Shown here: one piece after another, positions 51,125-59,009 of the stretch
How positions within the stretch are numbered: position 1 is the stretch's first letter
How the letters are laid out: each line of letters starts with the position of its first letter
From: Ohtaekwangia sp036786105
GTDB lineage: Bacteria > Bacteroidota > Bacteroidia > Cytophagales > Cyclobacteriaceae
NCBI RefSeq assembly: GCF_036786105.1
Contig: NZ_DAIQRQ010000016.1
Location: 1 to 64,000, forward strand
Direction of reading: 5' to 3'
DNA: 64,000 nucleotides
The notes under the pieces: model-generated
The model's database searches: none
Told to the model about the DNA's origin: nothing
Seen by the model: the letters and a program-made list of their open reading frames with translations, nothing else
Program-made: the position numbers and the translations under genes

Positions 51125-52343
51125 ATGATCAATCTTCTAAAACGCAAAGGCAAACACAGATTGCCGGTTACCGTATTGTCCGGATTTTTAGGTGCCGGTA
51201 AAACTACACTGTTGAATCACGTGCTGAACAACCGGCAGGGATTGAAGGTAGCCGTTATTGTAAACGATATGAGTGAAGTAAACATTGATGCGCGCCTGGT
51301 TGCCAACAGCGTACAACTGTCACGTACGGAAGAGAAGCTGGTAGAGCTGAGCAACGGTTGTATTTGTTGTACGCTGCGCGATGATCTGATCCGCGAAATA
51401 CAAAAGCTGGTGAAGCAAAGATCGCTTTGATTATCTGCTGGTAGAAAGCACCGGTATATCAGAGCCTGTTCCCGTAGCGCAAACATTCAGCTTTTATACA
51501 GGTGAAGCATTGTATGATCTTTCTGCGATTACCCGGCTTGATACCATGGTAACGGTGATAGATGCCTTTAACTTCTTTCGCGATTTCGGCAGTGCCGATA
51601 CGTTGCTAAAGCGCAATCTCACAGCAGATACAGAAGACCAGCGCACCGTTGTAAACCTGCTCACAGAGCAGATCGAGTTTGCCAATGTAATGGTGCTGAA
51701 CAAAACAGACCTGGTTTCAGAACATGAAGTGAAGTTGCTGGAAGGCATGCTAACCCGGTTAAATCCGGAAGCCCGCATCATCCGGTCGAAGTTTGGTGTG
51801 GTTGATCCGCATGCGATACTGAATACGCAGGCTTTCAATTACGAAAAAGCTTCGCAGGCAGCCGGGTGGATTCGTGAGCTGAACAACGAGCATCTACCTG
51901 AAACAGAAACGTACGGCATCAGCTCGTTTGTCTTTCGCGACCATCGTCCGTTTCATCCTGAGCGATTTTGGAATTTTGTACAGATGGAATTTCCGGGAAA
52001 CGTAGTGCGCAGCAAAGGTATATTCTGGCTTGCATCACGCCCTGATTATGCGTTGATCTGGAGCCAGGCCGGAGGATCATCGCAGGCAGAAGTATATGGC
52101 AAATGGTGGGCATCCATACCGGAAGAAAAACGGCTTCGAAATCCGGCATTCGTACAGGATTATGAAAGCATTCAAAAGAAATGGAATGCCACCTGGGGTG
52201 ATCGCCTCAATGAATTGGTAATCATCGGTATACACCTTGACAAGAAAATAGTTACACATGACTTGAATTGTTGTTTATTGTCGGAAGACGAGATCAGGCA
52301 GTTTCAGGCGGGTATATCTTTCCACGATCCGTGGCCTGTATAA
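51125..52343 (+). pseudogene. COG0523 (CobW/ZigA-type) metallochaperone GTPase, frameshifted
   Basis: The first 101 codons carry the G3E GTPase Walker A SGFLGAGKTT (19-28), a switch region and the metal-binding GCICC (78-82), then run into TGA at 51428. The remainder continues without loss in the +1 frame from about 51423: FDYLLVESTGISEP, then VLNKTDL for guanine recognition, and a CobW C-terminal domain ending SFHDPWPV. A single extra base near 51422 explains the break. Read through it, the protein would be about 405 aa, normal for the family. An assembly error is as likely as a true mutation, since a gap lies just downstream. Zur-regulated COG0523 proteins deliver zinc or help enzymes during zinc shortage. 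Confidence 0.85.
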
Positions 52344-52352
52344 GCGGCATAA

Positions 52353-52452
52353 NNNNNNNNNNNNNNNNNNNNNNNNNNNNNNNNNNNNNNNNNNNNNNNN
52401 NNNNNNNNNNNNNNNNNNNNNNNNNNNNNNNNNNNNNNNNNNNNNNNNNNNN
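52353..52452. other. Assembly gap (100 N)
   Basis: Exactly 100 N separate the end of the COG0523 gene from the ammonia lyase gene. The round number suggests a scaffold gap of unknown true length, so the promoter of the pigment cluster, or additional genes, may be missing. The continuous frame across it is an artefact. Confidence 0.98.
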
Positions 52453-52525
52453 CTGGGAAACCCATGCGTGTGAATATTACTTTCTCTTTGCTATTTTGCG
52501 CGACTTTTTGCCTAAATCTCTTTGT

Positions 52526-54070
52526 ATGATCACTGTAGGGAACAGGAAATTGTCGGTTGACGATTTTGAAAAATTGCTTTATCAGGGCGGTAAAGTAGAA
52601 TTGGATAAGACTGCGCGTGACCGCGTAAAGGTAAATTATGAGTTTCTGCAAAACTATGCGCAGAACAAAGTCATTTACGGTATCAATACCGGTTTCGGTC
52701 CCATGGCACAGTATAAAATCAGTGAGGAAGATCAGCGGCAACTGCAATTTAACCTGATCAGAAGCCATAGTGCCGGATCAGGTCAGCCTTTTACAGAAGA
52801 GCTTTCACGTGCTACCATGCTCGCCAGATTGAACAGTTTGATGCAAGGCGTTTCCGGTGTACACGTAGATGCAGCCGACCTGATCAGCGAGCTGCTTAAT
52901 AAAAAAATCAGTGCCTGCATATTTGAACGCGGAGGCGTAGGCGCCAGTGGCGACCTGGTACAACTTGCCCACCTCGCCTTGAACCTTATTGGCGAAGGGG
53001 AAGTGTTGGTAGATGGCAAACTGCAGTCCGTAAAAGAAGTTTATACGGCCCATAACATTAAGCCTCTCGATATTTACCTGCGCGAAGGACTTGGTCTGAT
53101 GAATGGAACATCGGCCATGACCGGTGTAGGCATGGTGAACATCATTCAGGCAAAACGTCTGCTATCCTGCGCTACGATTTTGTCGGCCATTACCAATGAG
53201 TTGATGAAATCATTCGATGATCATTTCTCGGAAGAGCTTAACCATGTAAAGCTTCATGTAGGGCAATCAAAAATAGCAGCCGGCATTCGTCATGTATTGT
53301 CAGACAGCAAGCTGGTGCGTAAACGCCCCGAGCATTTATACCATCGTAAAATTGTAGAAGCTGTATTTACCGATAAAGTGCAGGAGTACTACTCGCTGCG
53401 TTGTGTGCCGCAGATACTCGGCCCGGTATACGATACACTGGCAGAAGTACAACGCGTGCTGGAAGATGAAGTCAATTCAGCCAACGATAACCCGGTGATC
53501 GATCACGAACGCGAAATGGTATACCACGGTGGAAACTTCCACGGTGACTATGTATCCCTGGCGATGGATAAGCTCAAGATTGTGATCACCAAATTAACCA
53601 TGCTTTCCGAGCGCCAGTTAAACTACCTGCTGAACGATAAACTCAATCAGAAGCTTCCTCCGTTCATCAACCTCGGTACATTGGGATTGAACTTCGGTTT
53701 GCAGGGTATGCAGTTCATGGCTACCTCCACAACGGCTGAAAACCAGACGCTGTCGTTCCCGATGTATCTGCACAGCATTTCGAACAACAACGATAACCAG
53801 GATATTGTAAGCATGGGTTGCAATGCAGCGCTCATGACCAAACGTGTCATCGATAACAGCTTCGATGTACTTACCATTCAGCTCTTCGCGGTAGTGCAGG
53901 CTATAGACTACCTCAAGTGCCAGGCAAGATTGTCTACCTTTACCACGAAAGTGTATGAAGAGTTTCGTGCCCTGGTAGGGCCTGTGCTGGAAGACAAACC
54001 CCGGTATAACGACATCCAGATCATCCGGAAGTATCTGGTAAATCTGGGCGCTTCGTTCCCGATTAATTAA
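52526..54070 (+). CDS. Tyrosine ammonia lyase (histidine/aromatic ammonia lyase family)
   Basis: The protein has 514 aa and the full lyase fold. The self-forming MIO cofactor triad is Ala140-Ser141-Gly142 within GGVGASGDLVQLAHLAL. Other landmarks are YGINTGFGPMAQYKI, NGTSAMTG, EYYSLRCVPQILGP and NSANDNPVID. The substrate-selectivity position reads Ser80-His81 in LIRSHSAG. This is the pattern of histidine lyases but also of the flavobacterial tyrosine ammonia lyase, to which the whole sequence looks close from memory. At the head of a flexirubin-type cluster, deamination of tyrosine to 4-coumarate as starter is the strong inference. A standard annotation as hutH would probably be wrong. Confidence 0.88.
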   Translation: MITVGNRKLSVDDFEKLLYQGGKVELDKTARDRVKVNYEFLQNYAQNKVIYGINTGFGPMAQYKISEEDQRQLQFNLIRSHSAGSGQPFTEELSRATMLARLNSLMQGVSGVHVDAADLISELLNKKISACIFERGGVGASGDLVQLAHLALNLIGEGEVLVDGKLQSVKEVYTAHNIKPLDIYLREGLGLMNGTSAMTGVGMVNIIQAKRLLSCATILSAITNELMKSFDDHFSEELNHVKLHVGQSKIAAGIRHVLSDSKLVRKRPEHLYHRKIVEAVFTDKVQEYYSLRCVPQILGPVYDTLAEVQRVLEDEVNSANDNPVIDHEREMVYHGGNFHGDYVSLAMDKLKIVITKLTMLSERQLNYLLNDKLNQKLPPFINLGTLGLNFGLQGMQFMATSTTAENQTLSFPMYLHSISNNNDNQDIVSMGCNAALMTKRVIDNSFDVLTIQLFAVVQAIDYLKCQARLSTFTTKVYEEFRALVGPVLEDKPRYNDIQIIRKYLVNLGASFPIN

Positions 54071-54103
54071 TTTATTTCGTTTACAGATTTTTATTTCCGT
54101 TCA

Positions 54104-54835
54104 ATGATGAAATACGCACTCGTTACAGGAGGTTCCCGCGGTATAGGTCGTGCCATAGCCATTAAACTTGCCGAGCAAGGGTATAATATACTGATCAATT
54201 ACAAGAGCAACGAAGCAGAAGCGCTTAAAACGCTCGAGATGATCCAGGAGAAAAATGTTACCGGCGAAATCATCAGGTTTGATGTATCCACCAAGGCAGA
54301 TGTTGAAGGTGCGCTGGGAAGCTGGATCGAAAAGAATGCAGACAAAACCATTGAAGTATTGGTAAACAATGCCGGTGTGCGCCAGGATACATTGCTGATG
54401 TGGATGACCGATGAGCAGTGGGACGGTGTGCTGGGATCAAGCCTCGATGGCTTCTTCTATGTAACGCGCCTTGTGGTGAACGGCATGCTTAAAAAACGGT
54501 ATGGAAGAATTGTGAACGTAGTGTCATTATCAGGCATTAAAGGAATGCCGGGACAGGTAAATTACTCGGCAGCCAAAGCAGGCGTTATCGGGGCAACCAA
54601 GGCGCTGGCGCAGGAAGTGGCCCGCAGAAACATTACTGTAAACGCCGTGGCGCCTGGCTTCATCCGTACGGATATGACACAGGATCTGAATGAGCAGGAG
54701 TTGAAAGGGCTCATTCCGATGCAACGGTTTGGCGAGCCCGAAGAAGTGGCGGAGGCTGTGGTCTTCCTCGCTTCACCAAAGGCATCGTACATAACGGGTA
54801 CGGTACTGTCGATTAACGGTGGTCTTTATTCCTGA
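54104..54835 (+). CDS. 3-oxoacyl-ACP reductase (FabG-like, ketoreductase of the cluster)
   Basis: This short-chain dehydrogenase of 243 aa has the NADPH motif TGGSRGIGRA (residues about 8-17), NNAG in VLVNNAGVRQD, and the catalytic Ser, Tyr and Lys in VVSLSGIKGMPGQVNYSAAKAG. The C-terminal NGGLYS closes the subunit. The enzyme reduces beta-ketoacyl-ACP and, within this cluster, would be the ketoreductase of each polyene extension cycle (ApeQ role). It follows the ammonia lyase after 33 bases; ATG 54104 and 54107 are both possible starts. It is a dedicated copy rather than the housekeeping FabG. Confidence 0.92.
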   Translation: MMKYALVTGGSRGIGRAIAIKLAEQGYNILINYKSNEAEALKTLEMIQEKNVTGEIIRFDVSTKADVEGALGSWIEKNADKTIEVLVNNAGVRQDTLLMWMTDEQWDGVLGSSLDGFFYVTRLVVNGMLKKRYGRIVNVVSLSGIKGMPGQVNYSAAKAGVIGATKALAQEVARRNITVNAVAPGFIRTDMTQDLNEQELKGLIPMQRFGEPEEVAEAVVFLASPKASYITGTVLSINGGLYS

Positions 54836-54873
54836 AAAGGTACACCACTGATAATCTTTCTGGTACTGCGGTG

Positions 54874-54891
54874 GATTGGCAGTGGCCAATC
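54874..54891 (+). terminator. Small hairpin between ketoreductase and ketosynthase genes
   Basis: GATTGGC (54874-54880), loop AGTG, GCCAATC (54885-54891). There is no T run, but an exact TAnnTTTG -7-like element TATTTTTG follows at 54905-54912, 70 bases before the ketosynthase start. The gap may therefore end one transcript and start another; both ideas are weak because no TTG is seen at the right spacing. Confidence 0.35.
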
Positions 54892-54981
54892 ACAATTAAA
54901 AAATTATTTTTGCGAATAAATTGTATGCATGCCGAACTCCTGGTTAGACATGTATGCTGAAAATATCCCCTGACCTCCTCT

Positions 54982-56202
54982 ATGAATAGAGTTGTTATAA
55001 CCGGAATTGGCATTTATTCCTGCATAGGCAAAGACTTGGCAGAAGTGCAGCAATCCCTTTACAACGGTAAGTCTGGCATTTGGCTGGATCCCAGCCGTAA
55101 GGAAATGGGCTATCGCTCAGGGCTTAGCGGCAAAGTGGAGCGGCCTTCGCTGAAAGGTGTGCTCGACAGACGCGCCCGCGTGATGCTGCCCGAGCAAGGT
55201 GAATATGCCTTCATGTCTACAACGGAGGCGCTAAAGGTTGCAGGTCTCGATCAGGATTACCTCGATAAGCACGAAATAGGAATCATCTTCGGAAACGACA
55301 GCTCTGCTGCGCCGGTTATTGAGGCAACTGATATAATCCGCGAAAAGAAAGATACTACACTGGTGGGCTCGGGTTCTGTGTTTCAGTCGCTGAACTCCAC
55401 CGTGAACATGAACCTCGCCACCATCTTCCGTTTAAAAGGAATCAATTTTACGGTAAGCGCTGCCTGTGCGAGTGGTTCACACTCCATTGGCCTCGCAGCC
55501 ATGTTCATCAAAAACGGTATGCAGGATTGCATTATATGCGGTGGTGCGCAGGAAACGAATAAATACTCGATGGGTAATTTTGATGCGCTGAGCGCTTTCT
55601 CTATTCGTGAGAATGACCCTGCTGCGGCATCAAGACCTTTTGATAAATACCGTGATGGCCTCGTGCCCAGCGGTGGTGCCGCTACCGTTATACTCGAAAG
55701 CCTGGCGTCAGCACAACGCAGAGGCGCAACGATATTGGGAGAGGTGATCGGTTATGGTTTCTCTTCCAATGGCGAGCACATTTCAAATCCTACCGTGCAA
55801 GGCCCGGCCCGCTCGCTGGCTATGGCGATGAAAGATTCAGGATTGAAGATTACCGATATAGACTACATCAACGCGCATGCTACTTCTACACCGGCTGGTG
55901 ATGCTAGTGAAGCAAAGGCGATTTACGAGATTTTTGGTTCCGTGAATACACCGGTTAGTTCTACCAAATCAATGACCGGTCATGAGTGCTGGATGGCGGG
56001 TGCAAGCGAGATTGTATATTCATTGCTGATGATGCAAAATTCTTTCATGGCCCCCAATATCAATTTTGAAACACCTGACGAAGACTCTGAGCATCTGAAC
56101 ATTATAACCAAAGCTCAGAATAAAAATATTGACGTATTTTTGTCAAATTCTTTCGGATTCGGAGGAACAAACTCGACCTTAATTGTTAAAAAGTGGAAGT
56201 AA
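54982..56202 (+). CDS. Beta-ketoacyl-ACP synthase 1 of the cluster
   Basis: This ketosynthase of 406 aa has the thiolase fold complete. The nucleophile Cys lies in VSAACASGSHS, and the two His lie in NAHATSTPAGD and MTGHECWMAGAS. Asp/Glu-rich loops and the final SFGFGGTNSTLIV are typical of FabF-like enzymes. It should extend the ACP-bound aryl polyene by decarboxylative condensation (ApeO or ApeR role). Its stop overlaps the region of the following ACP gene, which starts 5 bases later. It is one of three complete or probably complete ketosynthases in the cluster. Confidence 0.92.
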   Translation: MNRVVITGIGIYSCIGKDLAEVQQSLYNGKSGIWLDPSRKEMGYRSGLSGKVERPSLKGVLDRRARVMLPEQGEYAFMSTTEALKVAGLDQDYLDKHEIGIIFGNDSSAAPVIEATDIIREKKDTTLVGSGSVFQSLNSTVNMNLATIFRLKGINFTVSAACASGSHSIGLAAMFIKNGMQDCIICGGAQETNKYSMGNFDALSAFSIRENDPAAASRPFDKYRDGLVPSGGAATVILESLASAQRRGATILGEVIGYGFSSNGEHISNPTVQGPARSLAMAMKDSGLKITDIDYINAHATSTPAGDASEAKAIYEIFGSVNTPVSSTKSMTGHECWMAGASEIVYSLLMMQNSFMAPNINFETPDEDSEHLNIITKAQNKNIDVFLSNSFGFGGTNSTLIVKKWK

Positions 56203-56207
56203 TCGCA

Positions 56208-56465
56208 ATGAATCAAGCAGCAATCATTGAAAAGATCAATGGATTTTTAGTAGAGGAATTTGAGGTAGAGCCGGGTAAGATCACTCCGGAAGCCAACCTG
56301 CGCGAAACGCTGGAACTGGATAGCCTCGACTACATCGACCTGGTGGTGGTTATCGAAAGCAATTTCGGTTTTAAAGTGAAGCCGGAAGACTTTGTTAACA
56401 TTGTTACTTTTCAGAATTTTTACGACTACGTGGCAAACCGCGTAAGCGAGAAAGTAACTTCCTGA
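56208..56465 (+). CDS. Acyl carrier protein 1
   Basis: This acidic 85-residue protein has the phosphopantetheine site Ser in LELDSLDYIDL, as in carrier proteins, with helix III VKPEDFVNIVTFQNFYDYV. It is predicted to carry the growing polyene chain. ATG 56208 follows the ketosynthase stop by five bases; a GTG at 56193 would overlap it. It is followed by the acyltransferase after four bases. Confidence 0.93.
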   Translation: MNQAAIIEKINGFLVEEFEVEPGKITPEANLRETLELDSLDYIDLVVVIESNFGFKVKPEDFVNIVTFQNFYDYVANRVSEKVTS

Positions 56466-56469
56466 TCCC

Positions 56470-57354
56470 ATGCCGCAATGGCAAGGTAAATCCAAGGGTA
56501 ACAAACTCGGCTACAGGATCTTCGTCTACGTCATCCGTTATTTGGGTGTAAAGCCGGCTTATTTCCTGCTGCGCTTTGTAGCCGGTTATTATTTTGTTAC
56601 CTCGTGGAGTTCTTCCAGGCATATCTATGCCTACTTCAGGAAGCGTCTTCATTATGGACGATTTTCGTCACTGTTAAAAATCTATAGCAATTACTATGTA
56701 TTCGGACAAACGCTGCTGGATAAGGTAATTGTTATGGCTGGCATCGAAAACAAATTTACCTACCACTTTGATGGTGAAGAGAACCTCCGCGACATTGTGA
56801 GAGGCGGGCGAGGTGGTATATTAATCAGTGGCCACGTGGGCAACTGGGAGGCTGCCGGCCATTTGCTGAAACGCCTGAACACGCGCGTAAATGTTGTGAT
56901 GTTTGATGGTGAACACGAACGCATCAAACAATACCTGGAGCAAGTAACGGGTGGACATAACTTCAATGTTATTGTTATCAAGAATGATATATCGCATGTA
57001 TATGCTATTGGTCAGGCGCTGCAGAATAATGAATTGATCTGCCTGCATGCCGATCGTTTCTTACCGGGTAATAAAACACAATTGTTATCTTTTCTGGGAG
57101 AAGACGCGTTGTTTCCGCTGGGACCTTTTCAATTGTCAGCCGGCTTCAAAGTGCCCGTCTCCATTGTATTTGCATTCAAGGAATCGTCTACGCATTATCA
57201 TTTCTTTGGAAGCAAACTTTTTGAGCGCGGTGAGGCTGAATCCAAACAGGAATTTACTTCCAAGCTGATGACTGCTTTTCGGGATGAGCTTGAACAAAAA
57301 GTAAATCTCTATCCGATACAATGGTTTAATTATTATAACTTTTGGGAAAAATAG
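56470..57354 (+). CDS. LpxL/HtrB-like lysophospholipid acyltransferase family protein
   Basis: A 294-residue member of the lauroyl/lysophosphatidic-type acyltransferase superfamily, with the HxxxxE-type motif SGHVGNWEAAGH (His and Glu near residue 118-123) and the downstream ICLHADRFLPG segment. An N-terminal membrane-associated helix (YFLLRFVAGYYFVTSW) is visible. In aryl-polyene and flexirubin clusters an acyltransferase of this type (ApeJ-like) is thought to transfer the polyene acyl chain to a lipid acceptor. It is co-transcribed with the ACP gene. Confidence 0.86.
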   Translation: MPQWQGKSKGNKLGYRIFVYVIRYLGVKPAYFLLRFVAGYYFVTSWSSSRHIYAYFRKRLHYGRFSSLLKIYSNYYVFGQTLLDKVIVMAGIENKFTYHFDGEENLRDIVRGGRGGILISGHVGNWEAAGHLLKRLNTRVNVVMFDGEHERIKQYLEQVTGGHNFNVIVIKNDISHVYAIGQALQNNELICLHADRFLPGNKTQLLSFLGEDALFPLGPFQLSAGFKVPVSIVFAFKESSTHYHFFGSKLFERGEAESKQEFTSKLMTAFRDELEQKVNLYPIQWFNYYNFWEK

Positions 57355-57393
57355 CCCGGTAATCAGACGCTGAACTTTGACCCTAACCCCCGA

Positions 57394-57822
57394 ATGCTAG
57401 CCACCCGACAAACCATTACCCAATATATACCGCAGCGCGATCCCATCGTGATGATTCACAACCTGGTGGAGGTAAGCGATGAGCATGCCGTTACCCAGTT
57501 TGCTATAGATACGGACAATATATTTGTGGAGGATGGTTATCTGGCCGAGCCAGGACTTGTAGAAAATATAGCACAGACGGCAGCGGTGCACGTTGGGTAT
57601 CAATGTCAACAGAAAAATATACCCGTGCCGATTGGATATATAGCCGCTGTACGCGAGCTCAAGATACACGCGCTGCCGAAGCAAAACTCTACCATTACAA
57701 CTTCCATTCGCATTGTAAACCAGGTGCTGGAATTAACCATTGCACAGGGAAAAATAGAACAGGACGGGCAACTGCTCTGCTCGTGCGAGATGCGCATCTT
57801 TGCTAAAATTCAAACCAACTGA
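57394..57822 (+). CDS. Hotdog-fold dehydratase-like protein with missing catalytic His
   Basis: A 142-residue FabZ/FabA-like hotdog protein. The Glu of the dehydratase site is kept (Glu57 in EPGLVENIAQTAA). The partner His of FabZ-type enzymes (motif PHRxP) is replaced by Gln14 in YIPQRDPIVMI. In polyene clusters two dehydratases (ApeI and ApeP) can act as a pair in which one subunit supplies a residue. So this protein may work with a partner or with a changed mechanism. No second dehydratase is seen in this window; it may lie beyond the right edge. Confidence 0.8.
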   Translation: MLATRQTITQYIPQRDPIVMIHNLVEVSDEHAVTQFAIDTDNIFVEDGYLAEPGLVENIAQTAAVHVGYQCQQKNIPVPIGYIAAVRELKIHALPKQNSTITTSIRIVNQVLELTIAQGKIEQDGQLLCSCEMRIFAKIQTN

Positions 57823-57863
57823 ATATAAAAAAGCTTGTTAATGTTTAACATGAATACCTGCTT

Positions 57864-58499
57864 ATGAAACAACTCAATGCCCTCATTATCCTGTTGCTGG
57901 TAGCATCGATTACCCTTGCGCAAGATCGCAGCGACGTTTTTAAAGAAGATGCCAAAATTACCTGGCTTGGCCTTGATTTCTCCAATGCAAAACTGATTGG
58001 CGACCGCGAAAAACTTGGTTCAGAATCAGACATTCGTCACCTGATTGAAGCCTGGAACAATCTCATTGTTTCGGAAGGCGATAAGTTTGATGTAGCGGCT
58101 GCCATTGACAAGAAGAAAATAGAGAAGAACATTCAGCCTACGCTGGATCACAATGCTACACTCGATGTACTGTCCATGCTCTCCAATGCCGAGAAAGATT
58201 ATATACACCTGAACCGTGATGGTGTTGCAGAGATTGTAGCGTCATACGACTTTAAAGGTGTATCAGGTATAGGATTGATGTTTAACATCGAGAGCTTCAG
58301 CAAAATGAATGAAGAAGCATCGATGTGGGTAACATTCATTAATATCGATACGAAAGAAGTGTTGTTCAGTGAGCGCGTGGTGGCAGAGCCCCGTGGCTTT
58401 GGCATGCGCAACTTCTGGGCTGGAGCTATTTTCGGAGCTCTGGAGCGCATCAAGAAAAAAGAGTATTCGATGTGGCGAAAGAAATACTATCGCCCGTAG
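57864..58499 (+). CDS. Exported protein of unknown function within the pigment cluster
   Basis: A signal peptide (LNALIILLLVASITLAQ) precedes about 190 residues of mixed alpha/beta sequence with conserved-looking motifs such as ITWLGLDFSNAKLIGD, GVSGIGLMFNIESF and GFGMRNFWAGAIFGALERIKK. No family is recognised and no lipobox or sorting signal is visible. Its place between dehydratase and thioesterase genes on the same strand suggests an envelope role linked to pigment assembly or export, as pigments of this class sit in the outer membrane. A strong hairpin follows its stop. Confidence 0.72.
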   Translation: MKQLNALIILLLVASITLAQDRSDVFKEDAKITWLGLDFSNAKLIGDREKLGSESDIRHLIEAWNNLIVSEGDKFDVAAAIDKKKIEKNIQPTLDHNATLDVLSMLSNAEKDYIHLNRDGVAEIVASYDFKGVSGIGLMFNIESFSKMNEEASMWVTFINIDTKEVLFSERVVAEPRGFGMRNFWAGAIFGALERIKKKEYSMWRKKYYRP

Positions 58500-58527
58500 A
58501 AGAGATACTACATGTAAGATTACCCGT

Positions 58528-58580
58528 GCACAAAGCTGAAAGTAAATCACCGAAAGCTTTTAGCTTTGTGCCTTTGTTTT
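58528..58580 (+). terminator. Terminator-like hairpin inside the pigment cluster
   Basis: GCACAAAGCTGAAAG (58528-58542) pairs with CTTTTAGCTTTGTGC (58557-58571): 15 bp with one G-T wobble, 14-base loop, followed by CTTTGTTTT. It stands between two co-directional genes, only 16 bases before the GTG start of the thioesterase, so it may attenuate rather than fully stop transcription. Confidence 0.65.
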
Positions 58581-58595
58581 AACACCCCCTGAAGC

Positions 58596-59009
58596 GTGCT
58601 GATCCATCAGACAGAAGTTGTTGTCCGATTTAATGAAGCCGATCCACTCGGCATCGTGTGGCATGGCCACTACCTGCGCTATTTTGAAGATGGCCGCGAG
58701 GCATTCGGCACACAATATGGCATCTCTTATCTTGATTTCTATAAAAACGGATTGGCTGTTCCTGTAGTATCGGTGCAGTGCGATTACAAGAAACCTCTTC
58801 GCTATGGCGATACAGTGATCGTAGAGTCTACATACGAACCCACACCGGCGGCCAAGCTGAATTTCAGCTATAAAATGTACGAGTCTGTAACGAAGGAACT
58901 GGTGGCAACCGGCTCTACCGTGCAGGTGTTTGTGGATGTGAAAACATTTCAGTTGCAACTGATCGTGCCCGAGTTTTTTCAAAACTGGAAAACCAAGTGG
59001 AAATTATAA
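58596..59009 (+). CDS. 4-hydroxybenzoyl-CoA thioesterase-like (YbgC/ApeK-type) thioesterase
   Basis: A 137-residue hotdog thioesterase with the catalytic Asp16 in NEADPLGIVWHGHYLRYFEDGRE, the signature of the 4HBT/YbgC group. The start is GTG 58596, since an ATG is lacking before the first strand. In aryl-polyene clusters such an enzyme removes or edits acyl chains on the carrier proteins. The stop TAA overlaps the next ATG (TAATG), giving translational coupling with ketosynthase 2. Confidence 0.9.
   Translation: MLIHQTEVVVRFNEADPLGIVWHGHYLRYFEDGREAFGTQYGISYLDFYKNGLAVPVVSVQCDYKKPLRYGDTVIVESTYEPTPAAKLNFSYKMYESVTKELVATGSTVQVFVDVKTFQLQLIVPEFFQNWKTKWKL

Noticed and set aside
52268..52525. Continuous frame joining the COG0523 end to the ammonia lyase through the N run
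   Set aside because: The frame crosses 100 N, which translate to unknown residues; the lyase has a good ATG at 52526 and the upstream part is the COG0523 gene in another frame.
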